In this document: positions 40,075 through 49,400 of the stretch, one piece after another
Layout: each line of letters opens with the position of its first letter
Numbering within the stretch: the first letter of the stretch is position 1
NCBI RefSeq assembly: GCF_004088395.1
Contig: NZ_CP035107.1
Span: forward strand, 248,001-312,000
DNA from: Ornithobacterium rhinotracheale
Lineage (GTDB): Bacteria > Bacteroidota > Bacteroidia > Flavobacteriales > Weeksellaceae
Direction of reading: 5' to 3'
DNA length: 64,000 nt
Notes under the pieces: generated by a model
What the model was told of the DNA's origin: nothing
The model's input: only the letters and a program-made list of their open reading frames with translations
Databases searched by the model: none
Program-made: the position numbers and the translations under genes

Positions 40075-41490
40075 TTAAATTTTTTCTAAAAGCACCACAT
40101 TTTCCACATGGTAAGTCTGCGGGAACATGTCCACGGGCTGGATTTTTGATACCCTGTATTGCTCCTTCATTAGGGCTAAGTCCCTCGCTTGCGTTGCAGA
40201 GTTGCAGCTCACATAGACCACGCGTTTTGGGGCGATGCGCAAGATGTTTTCCACCACTTTGGGGTGCATTCCATCTCGTGGCGGGTCGGTAATGATGATG
40301 TCTGGCACGCCGTTTTGTGTTACAAATTCATCGGTGAATACCTCTTTCATATCACCGCAATGGAATGTGCAGTTTTCAATTCCATTGGCGGCGGCATTTT
40401 CTTTGGCGGCGGCAATGGCTTCGGGTACTGATTCTATACCTACTACTTTTTTAGCTTTTTTAGACACAAATTGTGCAATGGTTCCTGTGCCTGTGTATAA
40501 ATCATAGACTAATTCCTCGCCCGTAAGCCCCGCAAAATCTCTTGCCACTTTATACAATTCATAGGCCTGCTCGGGATTGGTTTGGTAAAAGCTCTTTGGC
40601 CCAATTTTAAAATGCAAATCTTCCATTTTTTCGGTGATGAAGTCTTGCCCTGCAAAGGTTTTTATATCTAAATCATACACCGAATCGTTGCCTTTTGGAT
40701 TAATGGCATAAAGCAAACTCGTGATTGATGGAAATTGTTTTAAAATATGATTTAATAGATTTTCTCGTTCGGTTTTATTTTCTTCAAAAAACTGGATCAA
40801 TACCATAACTTCGTTCGTTGTGGTGGTGCGAATCATAAGCGTGCGCAAGAATCCTTCCTGCTTCACGGGGTCGAAGAAGGCTAAACGATGCTCCTCGGCG
40901 TAGGCCTTAATGGCAAGTCGTATGGCATTGGAGGGGTCTTGTTGTAGCCAGCATTTTTTCACATCAAGGATTTTGCTCCACATTCCTGGGATATGGAATC
41001 CAAGGGCATTTCTATCGGTAATTTCTTTGTTTTGAGCGATTTCTTCATCTGTAATCCATCGCTGATTGGAGAAAGAAAATTCTAATTTATTTCTATAAAA
41101 ATACTTTTCCTTTGAGCCTAAAATTTTCTGAGCTCCTCCGTCTATTTCGATGCCACCAATGCGGGTAAGGTGATCGTAAACTTCTTTTTCCTTATAATGT
41201 AGCTGAGCCACATATTTCATGTTTTGCCATTTGCACCCACCGCATACGCCAAAGTGCTCACACTCGGGCTCTGTCCTAAACTCGGAGTATTCTTGAACAA
41301 ATACAGCGGTGCCTTCCATATAGCGACGTTTTTTCTTTAAAATGCGCACATCTACGGTGTCGCCAGGCACGGCGTTTCGCACGAAAATTGTTTTGCCATC
41401 GGGTGCTTTTCCTATGCTTGCGCCCTTGGCACCAGCTGTTTCAAGATAAATATTTTCTAAGATTAAAGGTTTTCTTTCTTTCTTTGCCAT
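40075..41490 (-). CDS. rlmD: 23S rRNA (uracil(1939)-C5)-methyltransferase
   Basis: SAM-dependent rRNA methyltransferase of the RlmD/TrmA group. N-terminal TRAM domain (about 10-68) is followed by an iron-sulfur Cys cluster CEHFGVCGGCKW, the SAM motif DLYTGTGTIAQF, and the catalytic VYVSCNSATQARDL. The ATG at 41490 (MAKKERK) is preferred over 41508. A TATCTTTG -7 element ends only 4 nt before this ATG, suggesting a leaderless mRNA. First gene of an operon with DUF6452, DUF6048, coaE, kinase and regulator genes. Confidence 0.92.
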   Translation of the reverse strand: MAKKERKPLILENIYLETAGAKGASIGKAPDGKTIFVRNAVPGDTVDVRILKKKRRYMEGTAVFVQEYSEFRTEPECEHFGVCGGCKWQNMKYVAQLHYKEKEVYDHLTRIGGIEIDGGAQKILGSKEKYFYRNKLEFSFSNQRWITDEEIAQNKEITDRNALGFHIPGMWSKILDVKKCWLQQDPSNAIRLAIKAYAEEHRLAFFDPVKQEGFLRTLMIRTTTTNEVMVLIQFFEENKTERENLLNHILKQFPSITSLLYAINPKGNDSVYDLDIKTFAGQDFITEKMEDLHFKIGPKSFYQTNPEQAYELYKVARDFAGLTGEELVYDLYTGTGTIAQFVSKKAKKVVGIESVPEAIAAAKENAAANGIENCTFHCGDMKEVFTDEFVTQNGVPDIIITDPPRDGMHPKVVENILRIAPKRVVYVSCNSATQARDLALMKEQYRVSKIQPVDMFPQTYHVENVVLLEKI

Positions 41491-41494
41491 AATA

Positions 41495-41502
41495 CAAAGA
41501 TA
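41495..41502 (-). promoter_or_regulatory. -7 element immediately before rlmD
   Basis: TATCTTTG on the minus strand fits TAnnTTTG. Its last base is 4 nt before the ATG, so transcription would begin at or very near the start codon. Confidence 0.5.
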
Positions 41503-41542
41503 TGCCAAAATTTTGTTGTACTAAATTATTGTTTTCCAAAAT

Positions 41543-41569
41543 AAAAAAAGCCGAGTAAAAACTCGGCTT
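41543..41569 (-). terminator. Terminator of the TonB receptor gene
   Basis: AAGCCGAGT and ACTCGGCTT form a 9-bp stem with an AAAA loop. On the minus strand it is followed by a U run (A tract 41543-41549), 27 bp after the receptor stop codon. Confidence 0.87.
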
Positions 41570-41595
41570 GTTGATGATTTTTGATGCTTTGAAAA

Positions 41596-43761
41596 TTAAA
41601 AATGATAAGTAATATTTAATCCTCCAATGAAATAAGCTTTAGATGGTCCTGGGTTTACATCTGTTACAGTGCCCACAGGGTAGCCATTGCCTAAATCGTT
41701 GTCTCCTACGGCATTTCCTACAAATAGGAAAGTGTAGTTGATTTGATTGGTTAAGTTGTTCCCGATAAGGAATAAATCTAAATCCCAGTTTTTGATGTTT
41801 TTCTTGTACCCCAATTTTGCATTGTATTGAGTAAAGCCTTTTACATTTACTGTGTTAGAGAAATCGGTGTAAACATCGCTGATGTAATTAAAGCTATTTC
41901 TCATATAGAAGCCAGCTTTGATATCAAAGTCTAGACCCAAAGAGTATTTGGTAGATGGAACGCCCACCACTTTGTTTCCGCTGAAATCTTCTTTTGAAGT
42001 TTTGAAATCCTTGTATTTAAAGTTGTATGCAGAAAGGTTTGCATAGGGGCGTACTACTTGAATAAATCTGTGAGGTGCTCTGTAATTGTAGCCTAAGCTT
42101 ATCTCTAGCCCTTTGTTGTTTTGCAAGCCAGTATTGGCAAAGTAGTCATATGGGTTGTTTTGTGCATCTTTGGCAGAAAGTTTAGACAATTTATCTTTGA
42201 TTTCTATATTAAATAAAGACACTTGGTAATCTAATTGATTGGCTAAGGTACCTTGAGCCGAGAAATCCCACATGTTGGCAAACTCAGGTTTCAAGTTGTC
42301 GTTTGTTTTTGAAATGCCTTTGATGTAAGCCGTTGCAGCAGTAGGGGCGTTGTAGCCTTCGCTATAACTTAGCGTCAATACATGGCTTTTCCCGATTTCT
42401 TTTTGTAGGGCGACATGAGGTGTTACTACAAGAGAGAAATCTTTGTCGATAGAAGCATCTTTGGTAGGTTTGGCAAGCAAGCCAGGGAAGTAGAGCAAAT
42501 CTCTCCTGTCGTATCCTAGGCTGTTTCCACTTAATCCAGCGACAAGGGATAGACCGTAAGGCTCATATTTCCATCTGTTTGAGATAAAGAAAGATGCGTT
42601 GTAATTATTGTACTTAAAGTAAGAGCCTTTGCTAAGTGGTTTAGTCTGTAAAGGCGGAGTGCTTAGAGAACTGCCATCAAAACGGTAGTTTGATACCAAT
42701 GGGCGAGAAATTAAGTATTCTGCACCTATATTAAATTCAGTTTTGAAATCTGGAATCCATGAGAATTTACCTGTCCATTCAGTTCTAGCACCATATGATG
42801 GTTGTTCCGAAACCTCAAAAGCACCTGCTGCTGCACGATCTGTATCTAGTGTGTGGTAGAAAATAGAGGTGTTGCTGCTGATGTTTGGCGTAACTTGCCA
42901 TTGGTGATTAACGATAGCTCGTGTGCTGATGAAATGGTTGTGCCCATTTCTTCTGGTATAAGCTGCGTTTCCTGGATCTTTTCCTGCGTAATAGTCTTCG
43001 TAAGAAATTTGCCCATCTACTCCTTGGTAAGAATCGTTGTGCGATGCATACACCATCATTTTTTGAGTATTGCTTAGCTTAAAGTTGCCTAAGAAACTGT
43101 AGTTGTTTTTATTGGTGTTTCCTCTAGGGCGATAGCCCTCACTCTGTAAGTGCCCATAGCTGAATCGCATAGCATAATTATCATTAGCGGCATTTACGCT
43201 AGTAGTGCTCCCGAAAGTGTTGAATGAGCCACCCATAGTGTTTTGCGATATTTTTACGCCATGTTGCTCATCTGGTAGCATATTGAATTTTATAACACCG
43301 CCTACACCTCCACCATACAATGTGCCAGCAGGTCCTTTGATTACATCTACTTGATTAACGGTAGAGAAATCTAAATCTTCTAAAATCGTAGTACCATCAG
43401 CATTAGTCATAGGCACTCCGTTTAAGTAGAATTTAACACCCCAGTTGTTGAACTTTTGGTCGTTTCCATAGCCACGAACTACCACGCGTTGTCCACCAAA
43501 TTGTGTCCTTTTATCTACCTGTACTCCAGGGATTATTCCCAAACTTTGCTCAATGGCTTGAGGAATATTCCTGCCTAATTCATAAGCACCCAATACTTCT
43601 GTGGTTTGAGCATTAGAAATTACAGCATTTCTTTGGTGGTTTCTTTTTTCTTTTCCTTGAACGAGTACGGAATCTAGCACATAAGTTTTGCTAGGTTGTT
43701 CTTGTGCTGTTATACTATAAGTCATCGCTAATAATGTAAACGAAATAAATGCCTTATTCAT
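41596..43761 (-). CDS. TonB-dependent receptor, siderophore type
   Basis: 721-residue outer-membrane transporter: signal peptide (about 1-19), an N-terminal TonB-box-like region, a plug domain (about 45-165, with VVVRGYGNDQ and VIKGPAGTLYGGGVGG) and a 22-strand-type barrel ending in Phe (LNITYHF). It has no carboxypeptidase-like N-terminal domain. The plug resembles FecA/siderophore receptors; the ligand is unknown. It is a single-gene unit with its own -7 element and terminator. Confidence 0.9.
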   Translation of the reverse strand: MNKAFISFTLLAMTYSITAQEQPSKTYVLDSVLVQGKEKRNHQRNAVISNAQTTEVLGAYELGRNIPQAIEQSLGIIPGVQVDKRTQFGGQRVVVRGYGNDQKFNNWGVKFYLNGVPMTNADGTTILEDLDFSTVNQVDVIKGPAGTLYGGGVGGVIKFNMLPDEQHGVKISQNTMGGSFNTFGSTTSVNAANDNYAMRFSYGHLQSEGYRPRGNTNKNNYSFLGNFKLSNTQKMMVYASHNDSYQGVDGQISYEDYYAGKDPGNAAYTRRNGHNHFISTRAIVNHQWQVTPNISSNTSIFYHTLDTDRAAAGAFEVSEQPSYGARTEWTGKFSWIPDFKTEFNIGAEYLISRPLVSNYRFDGSSLSTPPLQTKPLSKGSYFKYNNYNASFFISNRWKYEPYGLSLVAGLSGNSLGYDRRDLLYFPGLLAKPTKDASIDKDFSLVVTPHVALQKEIGKSHVLTLSYSEGYNAPTAATAYIKGISKTNDNLKPEFANMWDFSAQGTLANQLDYQVSLFNIEIKDKLSKLSAKDAQNNPYDYFANTGLQNNKGLEISLGYNYRAPHRFIQVVRPYANLSAYNFKYKDFKTSKEDFSGNKVVGVPSTKYSLGLDFDIKAGFYMRNSFNYISDVYTDFSNTVNVKGFTQYNAKLGYKKNIKNWDLDLFLIGNNLTNQINYTFLFVGNAVGDNDLGNGYPVGTVTDVNPGPSKAYFIGGLNITYHF

Positions 43762-43790
43762 GTTTTTTTTTGAAATTGTGAAAAACAGAG

Positions 43791-43798
43791 CAAAGGTA
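43791..43798 (-). promoter_or_regulatory. Putative -7 element for the TonB receptor gene
   Basis: TACCTTTG on the minus strand fits TAnnTTTG, 29 nt upstream of the ATG. No Fur box was recognised by eye. Confidence 0.42.
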
Positions 43799-44186
43799 TA
43801 ATCAAACTAGATAATAAGCGAAATTATTTCATAGAAATTTTTAATAAAAACTTTAACACCCTAAGAGCTTGTAGTTTCTAAAACTTTTTATAGCTTTTCC
43901 CCCCTGTCTATGAAACAGTGTGTGCAATATATAAATAATTGTGATAAGTTTAACAACTTTTTCTTGCCTAGCTCAAGAAAAAGTGTAAACACACACAGCT
44001 AGATTAGACTCGCCGTCGCTCGCTCCTTATAAAAATGCGTGCTTACGCGTAACCTACAAAAATAATTTTAGAAATCAAGAATGCCCTACCGCTTTATTTT
44101 TTAGAGGGGTAGCGTTTTTTTCGTATAAAAATCTGAGAACGAGGGAAGTAGCTATTGCTATTTTCTCGGTCTTTTTTGTTGAAAAA
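43799..44186. other. Intergenic region with unexplained GC-richer patches
   Basis: About 390 bp without a recognised gene. It holds a GC-rich patch near 44010-44050 (CGCCGTCGCTCGCTCC, GCGTGCTTACGCGT) and a CTACC/GGTAG weak hairpin followed by seven Ts near 44085-44121, which may be a terminator. The plus-strand frame from 43989 to 44333 is free of stops, but its only ATG is at 44187. Confidence 0.4.
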
Positions 44187-44333
44187 ATGGGAGAGCCTGA
44201 GCACTTTTTTAGTGGTTTTCCGTTGCATTACTCCGTCTCTTTATTGGTTTTTATAGTTATAGCCATTATATGGCTTGGGGCGGAGTATTTTTTTTGCTTA
44301 CAATCAGATAAAATAAATAGAATTTTTAATTAA
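44187..44333 (+). CDS. Possible 48-residue single-helix membrane peptide
   Basis: A short frame (MGEPEHFFSG... to RIFN) encodes one strongly hydrophobic segment, SLLVFIVIAIIWLGAEYFF, with acidic N- and polar C-terminal ends. It precedes the secreted protein gene by 15 bp. Support is only the hydrophobicity and the open frame. The same DNA also contains nested inverted repeats (ACTCCG/CGGAGT around AGCCAT/ATGGCT, 44230-44286) with a T run, so it might instead be a structured leader. Confidence 0.25.
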   Translation: MGEPEHFFSGFPLHYSVSLLVFIVIAIIWLGAEYFFCLQSDKINRIFN

Positions 44334-44348
44334 AAACAAACAAAAACA

Positions 44349-45806
44349 AAGAAAAAGAGTATTTTACTTTTAGGAAGTTTAGCACTAAGTGCTAGCCTGT
44401 ATGCACAAAGCCAAGGCAGGGTGGGGATTAACACCCCAGAGCCTAAGGCGACTTTAGACATTAGTAAAGAGGGCGTAGACGATGCCAAAGGCTTACTTGT
44501 GCCACGCCTTACGGCAGACGAGGTAAAGACTATGACCGATTCAGGCAAAGTAGGCAATGAACAAAACTCTTTACTCCTTTATGTAACACAGCCTTTTGCC
44601 GATACTACAAACAAAACAGGCAAGTATGAGCAGATAGACCAAGCGGGCTATTACTATTACGATGCCAAAGACAACGGCGGCAAGTGGAAGAAATTAGGCA
44701 CCAACCTCTATAATAGCAATGGCACCCTCTCAGGAGAAAGATTTGTAAACTTGAACGGCAATAAATTACACTTAGACAACGGCGAGACTACGATATCTGC
44801 TAATTCTTGGTTTTCATTAACTGTTAATGCTACAGGTAGTTTAGGTGGCGGTATAGCTATACATCCAAATGATTGGAATAAGCATGTAGAACTGAGCGCA
44901 ACGAAAGAAGGCGACTTCCGTTTGTTTATGGATGGAAAAGGCGATGTAGTGCAGATACCTAAATCTACGGCAGATATAATAAGTGCTGGTGAAAATTTAA
45001 AGGTAAAAGGAAAAGGCGAAGAATGGGCATATATTGGCGGAGATGGTGCTGCTAACGATGTCCAAATAGGCTCTACCAATCCTGCGATAAATAACATCAC
45101 TCTATGGAACGGGAGTGCTGGAACTCAAATGAATTTGTATGCTAAAGATGTCATATCATCTGGTAGAATCGGGGTAGGAGAAGCAGCTCCCACCGAAAAA
45201 CTCCACATTAAAGATGGACACATTAAAATTGAAGACGGCACCCAGCAAGCAGGGCGTGTGCTAACCTCCGATGCCAACGGTGCAGGCACTTGGCAAGCCT
45301 TATCTATGGGAAATAAAATGGCTCAAATATTATTTCAATCAAATAATGTTAAAATCAATACCGCTAATTATTCTTCAGTTAATAATGTTAAGGTTTTGCC
45401 TACAAAAGAAATAGCAACAAGTGTTGCATCTGTGTATAATGAAATTGATAGGCTAGCCTATACAGAAGATAAGATAACATTACCTGCGGGTAAATATTTT
45501 ATTTTTATCAATCATGATATACCTAGCTCTGAATATTGTTTTTTTCAGGTGAACAGAAATAGTGACAATCATCCTGTTTATACGACTTATTATGGAGAAT
45601 GGCTTAATACTTCATTTCCATTAGTATTAGAAAAAGAAGATAGTATCTCTTTCTATATTAAAGGTTTTGCGGATGCCTCTTATAATTCTGCAGCTATCGA
45701 TAATGAGAACGGTTTGCCTAATCCGTCTCCATTATTTTATCTTCCAGAAGCTTATTATGAAAAAGCCAATATCGTTAACTGGGTCACCATCCTAAAACTA
45801 AATTAA
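44349..45806 (+). CDS. Secreted protein of unknown function; start codon apparently lost
   Basis: The coding frame continues upstream of the first usable GTG (44421) through a clear signal peptide (KKSILLLGSLALSASLYAQ, 44352-44408), but has no ATG before the stop at 44331. The codon at 44349 is AAG where ATG would be expected. The mature part starts GRVGINTPEPKATLDI, typical of a large set of Flavobacteriia surface or tail-fibre-like proteins. Repeating short beta units (about 40-300) precede a C-terminal domain with a jelly-roll look (about 310-461). Its real function is unknown. If GTG 44421 is used, the protein would not be exported. An HU-like gene follows 13 bp later. Confidence 0.6.
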   Translation, partial: KKKSILLLGSLALSASLYAQSQGRVGINTPEPKATLDISKEGVDDAKGLLVPRLTADEVKTMTDSGKVGNEQNSLLLYVTQPFADTTNKTGKYEQIDQAGYYYYDAKDNGGKWKKLGTNLYNSNGTLSGERFVNLNGNKLHLDNGETTISANSWFSLTVNATGSLGGGIAIHPNDWNKHVELSATKEGDFRLFMDGKGDVVQIPKSTADIISAGENLKVKGKGEEWAYIGGDGAANDVQIGSTNPAINNITLWNGSAGTQMNLYAKDVISSGRIGVGEAAPTEKLHIKDGHIKIEDGTQQAGRVLTSDANGAGTWQALSMGNKMAQILFQSNNVKINTANYSSVNNVKVLPTKEIATSVASVYNEIDRLAYTEDKITLPAGKYFIFINHDIPSSEYCFFQVNRNSDNHPVYTTYYGEWLNTSFPLVLEKEDSISFYIKGFADASYNSAAIDNENGLPNPSPLFYLPEAYYEKANIVNWVTILKLN

Positions 45807-45819
45807 AAAAACAGTTATT

Positions 45820-46209
45820 ATGTCAATCAAATACACCATAGTAGAAAGGCCTCAGCCAGGGGCAAAAGGCGGCGGCACCAAGAAATGGTATGCCCAAGTG
45901 AGCACCGCTGGGGAGATGAGCGTAGATGATTTAGTCAAGCAGATAGAAAAATTTTCAGCACTGAGCGAGGCAGATATAAAAGGCGTTCTGGTAGCCTTAG
46001 AGAATGTAGCCCAAGAAGCCCTATCTAGCGGAAAGCTGGTCAGGCTAGGGAAACTGGGCACGCTCTACCCTACGCTGAGCAGTAGTGGCGCCGATACCGA
46101 AGAGGCATTTAATGTCAGCCTCATCCGCTCTGTGGGGGTAAACTACCGTGCAGGCAAACGCATTATAGATGCAATGAAAGCGGCAGGCTTTGAGAAAAAA
46201 TCCAAATAA
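45820..46209 (+). CDS. HU-family DNA-binding protein (Bacteroidota long form)
   Basis: 129-residue HU-like protein of the Bacteroidota type: an N-terminal extension (SIKYTIVERPQPG) followed by an HU fold (about 25-110, VDDLVKQIEKFSALSEADIKGVLVALENV, quoted only by its start VDDLVKQIEKF). It lacks the usual long Pro-tipped arms of E. coli HU in recognisable form. Its role may be nucleoid structure. It lies 13 bp after the secreted protein gene, an odd pairing, and is followed by a very strong terminator. Confidence 0.85.
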   Translation: MSIKYTIVERPQPGAKGGGTKKWYAQVSTAGEMSVDDLVKQIEKFSALSEADIKGVLVALENVAQEALSSGKLVRLGKLGTLYPTLSSSGADTEEAFNVSLIRSVGVNYRAGKRIIDAMKAAGFEKKSK

Positions 46210-46251
46210 TCAAAATCCCCCTTGCCAAACCGCCTATTCATCGGCACTAAG

Positions 46252-46290
46252 AAACGAGGCTACCTTTTGGGCAAAAGGTAGCCTCGTTTT
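46252..46290 (+). terminator. Strong terminator after the HU-like gene
   Basis: A perfect 17-bp stem (46252-46268 with 46273-46289, core ACGAGGCTACC) with a GGGC loop and a short T run. Confidence 0.9.
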
Positions 46291-46303
46291 ATCTAAAAAG
46301 TAG

Positions 46304-46325
46304 CTATGTTTTGCGTGAAACATAG
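46304..46325. repeat. Small hairpin CTATGTTT/AAACATAG
   Basis: Perfect 8-bp arms around TGCGTG, without a following T run. Function unknown. Confidence 0.4.
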
Positions 46326-46443
46326 ATATGTTTTTGTTAAGTACTAATGGAGGGATTTATGAGGGGTTTTTAGAACTTATGGAGCAGCATGCAATTCATT
46401 CTGCTTGTGTAGCATTTTATCGCTATGCAAAGCACTGTTTTTG

Positions 46444-46475
46444 TTTGAAAAAAAAGTATTAAAATTGTAGTTTTG
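46444..46475 (+). promoter_or_regulatory. Complete Bacteroidota promoter for the T9SS protein gene
   Basis: TTTG (46444-46447), 20 nt spacer, TAGTTTTG (46468-46475): both -33 and -7 elements fit the consensus. The ATG is 18 nt further on. Confidence 0.7.
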
Positions 46476-46493
46476 CTGTAAAATAAAAGATAC

Positions 46494-49400
46494 ATGAATA
46501 AGTTTTTATATGCTATCGTGTTATTGATAGCTACAAACCTGCTAGGGCAAAATATGCCGAGTAGCGAAGAATTGTACGATCCGTATATGCCAGAGTATTT
46601 TGCGGGGAAAGATCCTGCATGGTTGCAAGACATTCAAAAGAATCCTCGCGGGGTGAATTTCTATGAAATGGAAAAGAAATACCAAGAATGGCTTGCATCG
46701 GACCCCGACGCGAAGAAGAAAACACTAGACAAAAAGCCAGCGGTGAACTTTTACCGTAGATGGAGAAAGGCCTATGCCCCCTTTGTAGACTCAAAAGGTA
46801 ACATCGTTTTGCCTACTAAAAAAGAATATTTGGCAAAGATTGACCAGCAAAACCGAGCCAATGCCTCTAAGACACCTTCAGGAAGGTTTCAACGCTCAAC
46901 ATCCTCTTCGACACCTACTAATGTATGGAAGAATATAGGTCCAGATAGAACAGCAAGAAATAACGGATTCGATTATATGAAATCCTATGACTACCATGCC
47001 AGTGTCTTTAGAATCGATGTGTATAAAAAGAACCCACAAATTTTATATTGTGGAGCCGAAACAGGTGTAGTTTTTAAAACGACTAATGGGGGTGAAAAAT
47101 GGGTGGCGTGTGATCCTGTTTACAATTTCGGATATATGATCACTGCAATCACCATAAATCAAGAGAATACTAATGAGGTATGGGTGGGGTCAGACTTAGG
47201 ACTTTTTGTTACTACAAATGGAGGAGAGTCATTCGAGAGAATAGATGGAATAGGAGAAAGAGTAAATAGTATCAAGGTAAATAAAGATATTATTACCATT
47301 GCTAGCAAAGAGGGATTTTATGTTTACAATAAAGCTACAAAAAAATTAAGAAAAACATTTAACGGGATTTGCTACGACCATGAGATTAAGCCCGATCAAA
47401 AAGATAAAGTTTATTTATTAGCACAGAAAAATGGAGAATACGAAGGGAAACTTTATACCTCGATAGACAGTGGGTTGAGTTTTGACAGGGGGGAAGCCAT
47501 TGTAGCCAATAAGCAAATAAAATTTGGTCGTTTAGCCATAAGCTATGCACCAAAAGGTGGAGATTATGTATATGCTTTGGTTAATGTTTTTGATTATTCT
47601 TCCATGTCTCACGGGGTGCCCCGTATATTACAAAGTAAAGATGCAGGGAGAACTTGGGAGGACAAGACAGTGAGAACAGAAAATATAAGAGAGAGACAGA
47701 ATACATTTTGCCCATCAGTTGATGCCAAACAGGGAGGGCAAGGCTATTTTGATATGATGATAGGTGTGTCGGATATAGACCCAGAGCATGTGATCTTTGG
47801 ATTATGTAGTGCTTATCGCTCTACAGAAGGAGGGAAAGGAGGATATATTGCCAATGCAATTGGTGGTTATTGTAATTTTTCAATCCACCCAGATATGCAA
47901 GACATTGCCATAGCAGGAAACCAAGTATGGATATCCAACGACGGCGGTGTGAAATATTCTTCAGACTTTTTTAAAAGTAGAGATAAAGCAGAAAATCGTG
48001 TAAATGGAATATATGCCTCAGATTTTTGGGGCTTTGGGCAGGGCTGGAATGAAGATGTGATGGCTGGCGGAAGATGGCACAATGGCGATGCGGTAATGAT
48101 TAACAACAAAAGTTATGGCCATGGAAAAATATCTGTTAAAGTTGGGGGAGTAGAACAAGCAACAGGTTATGTAATGCTTAGTAATCCTAAAAAAGTATAT
48201 TTTACCGATGCAGGTATGTTTATAATGCCTGATGAAATAAGTGGAAAAGTAAAGCCTAATTATATGACATTTAACTCAGTGCCATACGAATCTTTGAAAA
48301 GTAATGGTTTTTTAGGCTTTGACCCCCGTTATGCAAAAAGAATACTGTTTCATCCTGGAAATAATTATTATGGTGTGATGAGCGCAACACATAAAATAGT
48401 TGAAACAACTAACGATGGAGAAGATGGTAATTTTAAAGAATTGCTCGATACCGATTTTAATGAAGATGGAACAGAAGCGATGCAAGAAAATTTCTCGAAC
48501 ATAGTTTTTGCTCGTTCTAATCCGAATACCATTTACGCCGCAGGAAATAGACATATTTACAAATCGAAAGACAATGGTGAAAATTGGGAAATGCTAAACC
48601 CAATACCTAAAAATTTAGGGTTTCAGTATGGATATACTGGTTCTCCAACTTCTTTTATTGATGTAGATCCCCATGATGAAAATAAAATATGGGCAGTGCA
48701 ATCAGGCACAGAAGGAGCCGTATTTTATAGCAAAGATGGTGGTGAAAATTGGATAAATCCGCTAGATGATAATATGAAAGATAAGCTATTTCGATGGGTT
48801 ATCATAACAGGAGATGAGTTGGAGGGCGTATATTTAGGCACAGATGGCGCTTCTAAAATCTATTATAAAGATAAGACGATGAGTAATTGGACGGATTACT
48901 CTTCAGGATTTCCGTCAGCTGCTCGTTTGACTCGTTTGGTACCATTCTTTAAAGAAGGGAAGCTAAGAGCAGCCACTAGCCAAGGAATTTGGGAGGCTCC
49001 GTTGTATAATCAAAACTTTAAGCCAGTAGCACAGCCCATTGCCTTAAACCTAGGGGGAGCAGAGTTGGCCAATGCTAATCAGGAAGTGCAATTTGATTCT
49101 TACTCTATTGTAAATCAAAATCATGCTAAATGGGAGTGGTCTTTTAAACCTCAGCCGTCTTATGTTTCAAATAAAAATGTGCGAAATCCAAAAGTGATAT
49201 TCAAATATAATGGAAAATACGATGTAACATTAAAAATAACTACTCCTAATGGCTCGCACGAGCGCACTATCAAAGAGATGATTGTCGTGAAAAATGGAGA
49301 GGAAAGACCTAATACCCCACAACCTCCTCAAAATCCAGAACCGCCAGTGTCTCCAAATCCACCAAGCGACCCAACACCGCCTGAGATTGAAGGGCTAAGT

